DNA from: Gammaproteobacteria bacterium | GTDB lineage: Bacteria > Pseudomonadota > Gammaproteobacteria > Steroidobacterales > Steroidobacteraceae | Length of the DNA: 58,489 nucleotides | Assembly: GCA_016874295.1 (NCBI GenBank) | Contig: VGUH01000019.1 | Location: forward strand, 1-58,489 | Direction of reading: 5' to 3' | In this document: positions 35,085 to 44,021 of the stretch, in pieces | Position numbering within the stretch: position 1 is the stretch's first letter | Layout of the letters: each line of letters opens with the position of its first letter | Notes under the pieces: generated by a model | The model's database searches: none | What the model was told of the DNA's origin: nothing | The model's input: the letters and a program-made list of their open reading frames with translations, nothing else | Translations under genes and position numbers: made by a program

Positions 35085-36764
35085 CTATTCGCTGTTCCCG
35101 ATCGCTCGCGCCAGCGCAGCGCGCACGGACTGCGCATCGAATGCACGCCACCTCGCGGCAACATGCTGATCGGGACGGATCAGGTAGGTCGTGCCGGCAC
35201 GGGCGTCGTAACGCTCCGCATACCGTCCGGCACTGTCACGCCATACGCGCAGGCCCTGCGGACCTGCACCGCCCCTGGGTGAGACCAGCGCGGCCTCGAC
35301 CGGCACGGGCGCTTCGGCCAGCGCGACCATTGCGCGAGCCTCAGCCGGACCGACGGCTCCCGGGTCGTCGACGAATACCAGCGCCATGAAGCGATTCCCG
35401 ACGCGATCCAGCAACCAGCCATGCTTGCCCTCCTCCTCGACGGGGGCGTCGTCCATCGGCGCACCAGGCACCAGGTCGCAGCCGAACGCGGCGACGTCCG
35501 GCGTATTCAGGCGCGATTCCGTCAGGAAGGACGGCACGGACAGGCGGCCCGAATTGACCAGCGTCCGCGCGAAGCCATGGTCCCTCGCGAGCCCCAGCAC
35601 GGCGTTGCGCAAGATCGTCGAGGTCCTGGACTTCGGCGTGATGAAGTCGGTCGATCGGGTGGAATTGAGGATGTTCTCGTCGGCCGCGAAGCTGCGTTCC
35701 TCATCGTAGGTATCGAGCAGCGCGTCGGGTGCCAGGCCATCCATCACGAGCTTCAGCTTCCAGCAGAGATTGTCGGCATCCTGGATGCCGGAATTGGCGC
35801 CGCGCGCGCCGAATGGCGACACCTGGTGCGCAGCGTCGCCGGCGAACAGGACGCGGCCGTGCCGGAACTTCGCCATGCGGCGGCACTGGAAGGTGTAGAC
35901 GCTGACCCATTCAAGCTCGAACTTCCGGTCCGCGCCGAGCATCGCCTGGATGCGGGGGAGCACATTCTCCGGCTTCCGCTCGGTCTCGGGATCCGCCTGC
36001 CAGCCGAGCTGGAAATCGATGCGCCACACATTGTCGGCCTGGCGATGCAGCAGCACGGACTGGCCGGGATGGAATGGCGGATCGAACCAGAACCACCGCT
36101 CGGTCGGGTAGTCGGCCTTCATCAGGACATCGGCGATCAGGAAGCGGTCGGTGAAGACCTTGCCCTCGACCTCCAGATTTAGCATGCGGCGAATGCTGCT
36201 GCGCGCACCGTCGGCGACGATCAGCCAGTCGGCCTGCAGCGTGTAGCGGCCGTCAGGAGTCTCGACCTCGAGGGCCACGCCGTCGTCGCGCGGCGCGGTC
36301 GCCGTGACCTTGTTCCGGAACCGCAGATCCAGGTTCGCAAGCTGAAGGGCGCGCCGGACCTGGTACTCCTCGAGATAGTACTGCTGCAGGTTGATCATGC
36401 CCGGGCGCTTGTGATCGGGCTGCGACAGCAGCTTGAATTCGTAGACCTCTGCGCCGCGGAAGAACGTCCGGCCGACATTCCAGCTCACACCCCTGGCGAC
36501 ACAGGCATCGCCCACGCCGATGCGATCGAGGATCTCGAGCGTGCGCTTCGCGTAGCAGACTCCGCGCGAACCGACCGACACCGTGTCGTCGTCGTCGAGC
36601 ACGACGACGGAAACGCCGGTCTGCGCGAGATCGATCGCCGCGGTCAGGCCGACCGGACCGGCGCCGACGACCACGACCGGGTGCTTCCGGGTCCCGCCAC
36701 CACTCAGCTCGGGAGGCTGGCGATACTCGTATTTCGGATAGTCGTAGGTACGGAGCATCGTCAT
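35085..36764 (-). CDS. FAD-dependent aromatic monooxygenase, MhpA/PheA group
   Basis: 559 aa. It has the FAD-binding start VVVVGAGPVGLTAAIDLAQTG, the group-specific DG motif WLIVADGARSSIRRML and the second FAD motif GRVLFAGDAAHQVSPFGARG with NSGIQDADNLCWKL. This is the class A flavin hydroxylase pattern (phenol, 3-hydroxyphenylpropionate or salicylate hydroxylases). The C-terminal thioredoxin-like region is present. The substrate is not known; the locus suggests an aromatic acid or its hydroxylated derivative. It is first gene of the operon with DUF2783 and MFS genes, and downstream of fdhD by 39 bases. Confidence 0.87.
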   Translation of the reverse strand: MTMLRTYDYPKYEYRQPPELSGGGTRKHPVVVVGAGPVGLTAAIDLAQTGVSVVVLDDDDTVSVGSRGVCYAKRTLEILDRIGVGDACVARGVSWNVGRTFFRGAEVYEFKLLSQPDHKRPGMINLQQYYLEEYQVRRALQLANLDLRFRNKVTATAPRDDGVALEVETPDGRYTLQADWLIVADGARSSIRRMLNLEVEGKVFTDRFLIADVLMKADYPTERWFWFDPPFHPGQSVLLHRQADNVWRIDFQLGWQADPETERKPENVLPRIQAMLGADRKFELEWVSVYTFQCRRMAKFRHGRVLFAGDAAHQVSPFGARGANSGIQDADNLCWKLKLVMDGLAPDALLDTYDEERSFAADENILNSTRSTDFITPKSRTSTILRNAVLGLARDHGFARTLVNSGRLSVPSFLTESRLNTPDVAAFGCDLVPGAPMDDAPVEEEGKHGWLLDRVGNRFMALVFVDDPGAVGPAEARAMVALAEAPVPVEAALVSPRGGAGPQGLRVWRDSAGRYAERYDARAGTTYLIRPDQHVAARWRAFDAQSVRAALARAIGNSE

Positions 36765-36803
36765 CCTCGGACCGGCGCGTCCGGTTCAGCGAAACGACAA
36801 CAC

Positions 36804-37643
36804 TCAGGTTCGCAGCCGGTGGGGATGCGAGTAGATCACGTGCCGGCCCGGACGGGCAAAGCCCACGAGCGTGAGCGAGCAGCTTTCGGCCAGCCGGACC
36901 GCCAGCCCGGTCGGCGCGGAAATCGCGGCCAGCAGCTGCACGCCGACGGTCGCCGCTTTCTGCACCATCTCGTAACTCGCGCGGCTGGTGATGATGACAT
37001 AGCCGCTGGCAATGTCGGCCTTGCGGCGGATAAGCGCGCCGATCAGCTTGTCGAGCGCGTTGTGCCGCCCGACGTCCTCGCGCACGACCTGGATGCCCTC
37101 ATGCGGCAGCACCCACGCCGCGGCGTGGACGCTGCCGGCGCGTTCGTTCAGGGGCTGGTGCGCGGCGAGTTCCCGCAGTGCCGCATGCAACGCTGCCGGC
37201 GATAGCTCAAGCCCGGCCCGGACCGGCGGTGGCCGGCGAATCGCTCCCTCGACAGTCTCGGCGCCGCACAGTCCGCAGCCGGTACGGCCGGTGAGATTGC
37301 GCTGCCGCCGCAGCAATTCCGCGAAGCGCGGCGGCGCGATGTCGATGTGGACCTCCAGCGCGTCGCCCGCCGTCACTTGCTGTACGTGACGGATCTCGTC
37401 AGGCGAGGCGACGATGGCTTCGCTCACGGTGAATCCGACCGCGAGATCCTCGAGGTCGGCCGGCGTCGCCAGCATCACGACGTAAGGCGTGCCCTGATAG
37501 CGGAGCGCGATCGGCGATTCTTCCGCGACCACGTCGGTCGCGCTTGCAGCTCCTTCCTCGTGCCAGCGCTGGACGCGGACCTCGGTGCTGGTCGGCACAG
37601 CCGGCTGCCCGGCCGACCTCGAATTGGGATCAGGAGCGGACAT
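36804..37643 (-). CDS. fdhD: formate dehydrogenase accessory sulfurtransferase
   Basis: 279 aa from ATG 37643. FdhD transfers sulfur from IscS to the molybdenum or tungsten bis-MGD cofactor of formate dehydrogenase. It shows EESPIALRYQG at the start, GFTVSEAIV, the mobile-loop cysteines GRTGCGLCGAE, and VREDVGRHNALDKLIGA. No formate dehydrogenase structural genes are in the window. It fits metabolically with the formaldehyde operon, which ends in formate. The 250 bases from 37644 to 37896 contain nothing I can identify. Confidence 0.95.
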   Translation of the reverse strand: MSAPDPNSRSAGQPAVPTSTEVRVQRWHEEGAASATDVVAEESPIALRYQGTPYVVMLATPADLEDLAVGFTVSEAIVASPDEIRHVQQVTAGDALEVHIDIAPPRFAELLRRQRNLTGRTGCGLCGAETVEGAIRRPPPVRAGLELSPAALHAALRELAAHQPLNERAGSVHAAAWVLPHEGIQVVREDVGRHNALDKLIGALIRRKADIASGYVIITSRASYEMVQKAATVGVQLLAAISAPTGLAVRLAESCSLTLVGFARPGRHVIYSHPHRLRT

Positions 37644-37896
37644 CGCCCGCCGTATCGCCGATGCGCCGATATCGCCGCACGAACCTGCAGGGAGGCCCCG
37701 GAGGACTGTCACCACGGCATTGATTCATTTCCGGCCACTCTCAGGCGACGCCCGGATCGACAGGGCCCGAGCCGGTGGATTCTCGGCCAGCCGGTCGGGC
37801 CGCGCAAGGAAGCCGGCGGGATGGCAGCGCGAAAATGATCGCGTCGCGCTGCGCACGCGCCACTACGGCGCGCTATCGCGGAGGATCCATTGATCT

Positions 37897-37971
37897 TGGT
37901 GGGCGCGACAGGGATCGAACCTGTGACCCCTACCATGTCAAGGTAGTGCTCTACCGCTGAGCTACGCGCCC
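37897..37971 (-). tRNA. tRNA-Val(GAC)
   Basis: A 75-base cloverleaf with encoded CCA. The acceptor stem is GGGCGCG/CGCGCCC, the D arm is GCTCAGCGGTAGAGC, the anticodon stem CTACC/GGTAG encloses loop TTGACAT with anticodon GAC, and the T arm is CAGGTTCGATCCCTG. It stands alone between fdhD and the DUF305 fusion gene; no flanking integrase or repeat is visible. Confidence 0.96.
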
Positions 37972-38114
37972 GGAAGGGGGCGGAATGGTAATGGATTCCG
38001 CCCCTGCCGGTCCACCCGGCCCGCACGGGCACGGAACGCGCAGGCCAGCCGCAAGCGATGCCGCAGTGGTCGATAGCCGCGCGATTCGCCACAATCCACG
38101 AACTCCGGGAATGG

Positions 38115-40595
38115 ATGAATGCAATGACTGCAAACCACGGCTCCCTCCTCCACGCATCGCTCGGTGCCTGCCTGTGCATGATGTTCTCCGGTCAGGCGGG
38201 TGTCGCCCTGGCCGAGCCGCCGATCGTCCACCCGGGCGCGCCGGGCCAGCCGACGCGCAATCTTTCGGCCGAAGAAGCTGTCAAGGTGGCCGTCACGAGT
38301 TACTCGCCGGACGACGTGCGCTTCATGCAGGACATGATCCCGCATCATCACCAGGCGCTCGAGATGTCCGTGCTGGCGCCGGACCGCACCAACCGGCCGG
38401 AATTGCTCGAGGCCGCCAGGCGCATCGAAGCCTCGCAGTCGGACGAGATCGCATTCATGCAGAAATGGCTGCGCGAGCGCGGCCAGGCCGTTCCGGATCC
38501 GGGCGCACACGGCGCGATGCACACCGACCACAGGATGGCGGGCATGGCGACGCCGGAACAGATGGCCGCGCTTGCCTCTGCCGGGGGCGTGGACTTCGAC
38601 CGGCGATACCTGACGCTGATGATCAAGCATCACGAAGGCGCGTTGAAGATGGTCGACAAACTGCTCGAGCAGGAGGGCTCGGCCTTCGATCCGGCGCTGT
38701 TCGAGTTCACGACCAACGTGACCAACGACCAGAAGGCCGAAATCAAGAAGATGAACGCGCTGTTGATCACCTTGTCGTCCGACCCGCGCGCGGGTTTGGC
38801 CCCGGGTTTCGACAATGCGGGTGAAGCGATTTCGAACCTCGAACGCGTCGCCTCCTTGCCCAAGCCGGTCGGGTTCTACGATCCCAGGAATCCCTCCGAA
38901 CTTCCGCCCGAGCCGCCGGCTTCCGGCAAGAAGGATTCCGGGACGGACGGCGCTGCCGCCCAGCCTGCGAAGGATGACGAGGATCCGAAGAAGGAACCGG
39001 ACGAGGAGGACGAGCGCGCTTCGCTGCTGAGTTTCGGCAACACCGACATGGCCTTTTCGGGCGACATCCTGGTGGCGGGCAGCTACCACGGCTTCAACAT
39101 CTACCGTCTGGGCAAGGACGGCGTGCCCGAATTGCTCAGTTCGGTCGTTTGCCCGGGTGGCCAGGGCGATGTCTCCATCGTCGGCGACCTGCTGATCATG
39201 TCAGTGGAGCAGTTGCGGGGACGCGTGGACTGCGGACTCGAAGGCATCAGCAAGGACGTCAGCCCCGAGCGCTTCCGCGGGATTCGCATATTCAACATCA
39301 GCGACCTGACCCGGCCGCTGCAGGTGGGCGCGGTACAGACCTGCCGCGGCTCACACACGCATTCCGTGGTTTCCGGCCCGGGCAAGGACGGCAGGATCAT
39401 CGTCTACGTCTCAGGCACCTCCGGAGTGCGCGACGAAAAGGAGATGGAGGGTTGCTTCGATGAGTCACCCGGCGACTATCGAACCGCCCTGTTCCGCATC
39501 GACGTCATTGAAATCCCGGTCGCCGATCCCGCAAAGGCCCGCATCGTCGACAGCCCCGCCGTGTTCGCCGATCCCGAAAAAGGCGTTATTGCCGGATTGT
39601 GGCGCGGCGGCGAGCACGGTGACGACACGCAGGAGACTTCGCAGACCGACCAATGCCATGACATCACCGTGTATCCGGAACGCGGCATCGCTGCCGGCGC
39701 GTGCTCGGGCAACGGTATCCTGTTCGACATTTCGGACCCGCTGAAGCCCCACCGCATGCACGAGGTGGTCGATGCCGGTTTCGCCTACTGGCACTCCGCG
39801 ACCTTCAACAATGACGGGACCAAGGTCCTGTTCACCGACGAGTGGGGCGGCGGCAGCCGGCCGCGCTGCCTCGCGTACGACCCGATCGCCTGGGGCGCGG
39901 ATGCCATCTATGACATCGAGGACGGCAAGCTCGTGTACCGCAGCCATTACAAGATGCCGGCGCCGCAGACCGAGCAGGAAAACTGCGTGGCGCACAATGG
40001 CTCAATCATTCCCGTGCCCGGCCGCGACATCTTCGTCCAGGCCTGGTATCAGGGCGGCATTTCCGTCATCGACTTCACGGATTCCGCCAACGCGAAGGAA
40101 ATCGCATTCTTCGATCGCGGCCCCATCGATGGCGAGCATCTGGTGGGCGGCGGATACTGGTCGACCTACTGGTACCGCGGCCGGATCTACGGCACCGAAA
40201 TCGTCCGCGGCCTGGACGTTTTCAAGCTGTTGCCCAGCGATTACCTGACCGAAAACGAGGTCGCCGCGGCGGCCCTCGCCGAACAGGGCGGAATCTTCAA
40301 TCCGCAGCAGCAATTCCGCGTGACGTGGCCGGCGGAGCCGGTCGTGGCCCGGGCTTACCTCGACCAGCTCGGGCGCGACAAGGCACTCCCGGAAGCGCTG
40401 ACGGATGACGTGGTGGCCGCGCTGGACCGCGCGGCATTGCGCCTGAAGGACGGCGGTTCCGATGCCGACCTGAGTGGCACGCTGAAGGCGCTGGCCGGTT
40501 CCCTGCAGGAAGGGGCTGCGGGCAAGGCGATCACGGCCCGACGGCGCGCCGACCTGGCCAATGTCCTGGTCGGCCTTGCGGACAGGCTGCGCTAG
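38115..40595 (+). CDS. secreted DUF305-LVIVD beta-propeller fusion protein
   Basis: 826 aa from ATG 38115. A signal peptide ends near ALA (about residue 33). Residues about 62-226 form a DUF305 domain, a four-helix ferritin-like bundle with the histidine/methionine motifs QDMIPHHHQALEMS and MIKHHEGALKMV. A charged linker rich in Lys, Asp and Glu (about 259-301) leads to about 430 residues of LVIVD-type repeats (SVVCPGGQGDVSIVGDLLIM, FRGIRIFNISDLTRPLQVG, WHSATFNNDGTKVLFTDEWGGG), a predicted beta-propeller. The DUF305 part may bind metal such as copper. The fusion is unusual; the function is unknown. It is convergent with the broken TonB receptor gene. Confidence 0.85.
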   Translation: MNAMTANHGSLLHASLGACLCMMFSGQAGVALAEPPIVHPGAPGQPTRNLSAEEAVKVAVTSYSPDDVRFMQDMIPHHHQALEMSVLAPDRTNRPELLEAARRIEASQSDEIAFMQKWLRERGQAVPDPGAHGAMHTDHRMAGMATPEQMAALASAGGVDFDRRYLTLMIKHHEGALKMVDKLLEQEGSAFDPALFEFTTNVTNDQKAEIKKMNALLITLSSDPRAGLAPGFDNAGEAISNLERVASLPKPVGFYDPRNPSELPPEPPASGKKDSGTDGAAAQPAKDDEDPKKEPDEEDERASLLSFGNTDMAFSGDILVAGSYHGFNIYRLGKDGVPELLSSVVCPGGQGDVSIVGDLLIMSVEQLRGRVDCGLEGISKDVSPERFRGIRIFNISDLTRPLQVGAVQTCRGSHTHSVVSGPGKDGRIIVYVSGTSGVRDEKEMEGCFDESPGDYRTALFRIDVIEIPVADPAKARIVDSPAVFADPEKGVIAGLWRGGEHGDDTQETSQTDQCHDITVYPERGIAAGACSGNGILFDISDPLKPHRMHEVVDAGFAYWHSATFNNDGTKVLFTDEWGGGSRPRCLAYDPIAWGADAIYDIEDGKLVYRSHYKMPAPQTEQENCVAHNGSIIPVPGRDIFVQAWYQGGISVIDFTDSANAKEIAFFDRGPIDGEHLVGGGYWSTYWYRGRIYGTEIVRGLDVFKLLPSDYLTENEVAAAALAEQGGIFNPQQQFRVTWPAEPVVARAYLDQLGRDKALPEALTDDVVAALDRAALRLKDGGSDADLSGTLKALAGSLQEGAAGKAITARRRADLANVLVGLADRLR

Positions 40596-40601
40596 CGCGC
40601 G

Positions 40602-43040
40602 TCAGAAGCCGTAGGTCGCCCTCAGGTAATAGAACGCGCCGTTGAACGTGATCGGCTGCAGCACGTCGTACGGCAGGTTGCCGAAGTAGTTGATGTCGTC
40701 GCTCGACAGCTCCGGGTACTCGTCGAGCACGTTGTTCGCGCCGACCGCGACGCGCAGCGCCTCGGTCACCGCGAATTCGACGTCGAGGTCGACGCCCCAC
40801 TCCGCCCCGTAAGTCTGGCGCGGCCGGAAGCCGCCGAAATTGAAGACGCGACTCGCCTCGCCCCAGCGCGTGCCGCGCGCGAGCACCGACCAGCGATCCG
40901 TGGTCCAGTGCGCGGTCAGGATCCACTTGTCTTCCGGGGAGGCGGTCTCGATGGTGTTGCGCTCCTCGATGCCGAACACGACGTTGCCCACACCGAGCGC
41001 GTCGATCTCCGGCGGGTTCGGATCGACGTGCGTCACCTCGGTGTCGCTCTGGTTGTAGGCCGCTGACAGCAGGAGGTTGCCCGGCCCGAGATCGAGGGAA
41101 TAGTCGGCGACGATGTCGAAGCCTTCGGTCCGCGTGTCGATCGCGTTGGTGAAGAAACGCACGCCGAGCACACCCTCGATCCCGAGCTCGTCCTCGATGT
41201 ACTGCGTGACTTCGTCGCCCCCGATGCGCTCGGAGAGCGTGATGCGGTCGTCGATGTCCACCCGGTAGAAGTCGATCGTCAGGCGGAAGCGGTCTCCGGG
41301 CGCGTACACGAAACCGAGGTTGTAGCTCACCGACTCCTCGGCATCGAGGTCCTGGGCGCCCAGCAGCACCGCGATCGGATCGTCGGTCGGCAGGTTCAGC
41401 ACGTTCTCGAGCTGCCCGCCTTCGCCAAAGCTCGTCGTCGAGCCGCGGAAGTACGCCTGGGTCAGCGACGGCGCGCGGAAGCCGGTGCCCACCGTGCCGC
41501 GCACGGCGAGCGACTCGGTCAGCTCGAAGCGTCCGGAAAACTTGCCGTCGACCGAGCTGCCGAAGTCGCTGTAGTCCTCGATGCGCGCCGCGATGCCGGC
41601 CTGGAAACGGTCCGTGATGTCGGATTCGAGATCGATGTACGCGCCCACGGCGTCACGATCGACGTCCACGGTTTCCTCGGGCTTCAGTCCCGAACCCGCC
41701 TGCGTACCGATCGGCGCCCCGATCACCGGCCCTGCTTCGTAGGACTCCGGGTCGCCGGCACGCGTCTGGTAGCCGTCCTCGCGGTACTCGAGGCCCCAGG
41801 CGAGATTCACCGGGTTCGCGAAGCCGCCGACTTCGAACGGGCGCGACATGTCGAACCGGAAGCTCAGCTGGGTGAACTCGTACTCGGCCACGTTGAAGCG
41901 CGTCGGGCTTGCGGTGCCGAGCGAGACATTGAGCGAATTCGAGATGTCGTGATCGAAGTCGTTCTCGCCGTAAACCAGCGACAGGTCCCAGTCCCAGTCG
42001 GAGGCGAGCGTGCCACGCCAGCCCAGCGCCAGCGAGGCATCCGTGTTGTCAGCCTCCAGCACCGGGATGTAGCCGTCCGGGAAGATCTCCGTCACGTTGG
42101 ACCACGAGTCCGGGTAGCGGAAGAAATTCGCCCCCTCTCCTTTGCGCTGCGAGTAGCCGCCAAATGCATAGAATTCCAGCGCCTCGCCGAGCGGGATCGC
42201 CGTATTGAACATGAACGACAGGTCCTCCATCGTCCCGTCGCCCGCCTTGTGCGTCTGCGTGCCGGCCAGCGCCAGATTGGGCGGCGTCTGGTTCTCGAAG
42301 AACGGAATCTAATCCGGGCCCGACCGCAGCGTCGAGTCGCGGTCGCGGTACTCCACGGTCATGTTCAGGAAACCGTCATCAGGACCGAAGCAGCCATTCA
42401 GCGAGGCGAACAGCGTATCGCCATCGTTGACGCTGCGGCCTGTTGGCTTGAAGTCGGTTCGATTCTGCCCCCAGCTCGCCTGCACCTCGTCGCCCTCGTC
42501 GGCATCCTTCAACACGACGTTGATCACGCCCGCGATCGCGTCCGAGCCGTATTGCGCGCCGGCGCCGTCGCGCAGTACCTCGATCCGCTCGATCGCGCCG
42601 ACCGGAATGCTGTTGAAATCGACCGGGCTCGTGCCCTTGCCCAGCTTGGACTCGGTGGTGAGCGTCGCGGTCGTGTGGCGCCGCTTGCCATTCACCAGCA
42701 CCAGCACCTGGTCGGGGCTCAGGTTCCTGAGCTGCGCGGGCCGCACGACGTCGGCGAAGTTGGAGTTCGACTGTCGCGGCAGGTTGAAGGACGGCACCAG
42801 CGACTGGATCGCAGCGCCGACTTCGCCGGGGATCGCGGCGGACTGGCGTATTGCCTCGCTCGTCACGAGGTCGATCGGCGCCAGGCTCTCCAGCACATCA
42901 TGGCCCGCAGTACGCGTGCCGACGACGACGACTTCTTCGAGCTCTGGCTTTGCTTCCTGTGCAAATGCTGCCGGGGTCGCGATCACCGCGACGCTCGCAC
43001 CCAGAACCGCCCTCACCGCCAACTTCAGATCCGTACGCAT
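40602..43040 (-). pseudogene. TonB-dependent receptor interrupted by an in-frame amber codon
   Basis: An outer-membrane receptor of about 812 codons from ATG 43040. The signal peptide ends at AFAQE, and the TonB box region ELEEVVVVGTR is present. The plug has NLPRQSNSNFADVVRPAQLRN-type sequence and GAIERIEVLRDGAGAQYGSDAIAG. Codon 244 is TAG (42311-42309), just after RDSTLRSGPD; the same frame continues IPFFENQTPPN and stays open for 568 codons to the normal C-terminus FYYLRATYGF. So it is a single nonsense mutation (or sequencing error) in an otherwise full-length gene. It lies 60 bases downstream of the SAM hydrolase-like gene on the same strand. Confidence 0.85.
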
Positions 43041-43100
43041 GACACTCACCCCTGCGCAGACAGAGCGCCGATTGAGTGTAGGGGTCGGCAAAACGCCCGG

Positions 43101-43997
43101 TCAACGCCGGATCTGGATACTCCACTCCGGCCCCGAGCCGATGCCGTGGGTGCTGGCGAAATTCTGCTGATTGATCGCCAGCGAGACGCTGTCGAGACTG
43201 TTCAGGTAAAGCAAGGGCTTACCGATTTCCACGGCGCCGAACGTCGGCACGAATGGCGCGTCCAGGCTAAGGACTTCTACACCGGACTTCAGAATCTTTA
43301 TGCGTACGGTGTCGCCGTGAATCGCGCCGAGCCGGCCGAATGTCGCGCGATCGACATTGGTCCAGAGATTGCCGTAGTTGCCGTCGTCGGTCTGGATGTT
43401 GCCGTAGACGACGCCGTCTTCGTAACGCGCCGCCTGGTGCGGGATCGTGACCACCTGCGCGGGCAGCTCGCGGCCGACCTGCTCGAAGCTGATGACGCCC
43501 GCGGCGAGTCGCGCCGCTGTGTACGCATAGACATCGCGCCCATGGAAGGTGAACGACTTCTCGGAATCCTTCATGCGGTTCACGGCCTCGTCGATCTCGC
43601 GCACCGCCTCGATGCCGAGGCGAGGCGCAACGAAGGTCAACGTGCCGTTGTCCGGCGTGACGAAGTAGTGGCCGGTCCGGGTCCGCAGCACGATGGACTT
43701 GCGCTCCGTGCCCACGCCCGGATCCACGACCGAGACGAACACCGTGCCGGCCGGCCAGTATTCCGCGCTCTGCGCGAGGCGCAGCGCGCCCTGCCGGATG
43801 TTGTACGGCTCGATCTGGTGGGTGAGGTCGTAGATGTGGATGTCCGGCGAGACGCCGACCGCGACGCCCTTCATCGAAGCAACCGCGCCGTCCAGCAGCC
43901 CGAAGTCGGATTGCAGGACCAAGTTCGGCTGCGCCGCGCCGGCCGGATTGGACAGCAACACGCAAAGCAGCAGGGTCGCGAGGCTTGACAGTCGCAT
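43101..43997 (-). CDS. SAM hydrolase/halogenase-family protein (DUF62) with signal peptide
   Basis: 298 aa. Residues 1-22 (MRLSSLATLLLCVLLSNPAGA) are a clear Sec signal peptide. The rest matches the S-adenosyl-L-methionine hydroxide adenosyltransferase family: VLQSDFGLLDGAVASMKGVA, YDLTHQIEPYNIRQGALRLA, VVDPGVGTERKSIVL and VTPDNGTLTFV, with the C-terminal barrel containing GNIQTDDGNYGNLWTNVD. The family splits SAM to adenosine and methionine, or halogenates it, which normally occurs in the cytoplasm. A predicted periplasmic copy is odd because SAM is not expected there. The halogenase loop was not assessed. A TonB receptor gene follows on the same strand. Confidence 0.87.
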   Translation of the reverse strand: MRLSSLATLLLCVLLSNPAGAAQPNLVLQSDFGLLDGAVASMKGVAVGVSPDIHIYDLTHQIEPYNIRQGALRLAQSAEYWPAGTVFVSVVDPGVGTERKSIVLRTRTGHYFVTPDNGTLTFVAPRLGIEAVREIDEAVNRMKDSEKSFTFHGRDVYAYTAARLAAGVISFEQVGRELPAQVVTIPHQAARYEDGVVYGNIQTDDGNYGNLWTNVDRATFGRLGAIHGDTVRIKILKSGVEVLSLDAPFVPTFGAVEIGKPLLYLNSLDSVSLAINQQNFASTHGIGSGPEWSIQIRR

Positions 43998-44021
43998 CGA
44001 GTGGGTCTCCAGGGTGTGAAT

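Noticed and set aside
37897-37971. tRNA-Val, tRNA-Asn or tRNA-Pro as an integration site for a genomic island.
   Set aside because: No integrase gene and no duplicated tRNA 3' end were seen anywhere in the window.
42309-42311. Two genes with in-frame TAG (486-488 and 42309-42311) might indicate amber recoding.
   Set aside because: TAG is used as a normal terminal stop in several intact genes here, for example at 12250-12252, 32562-32564 and 33537-33539. Isolated nonsense mutations in dispensable transporters are simpler.
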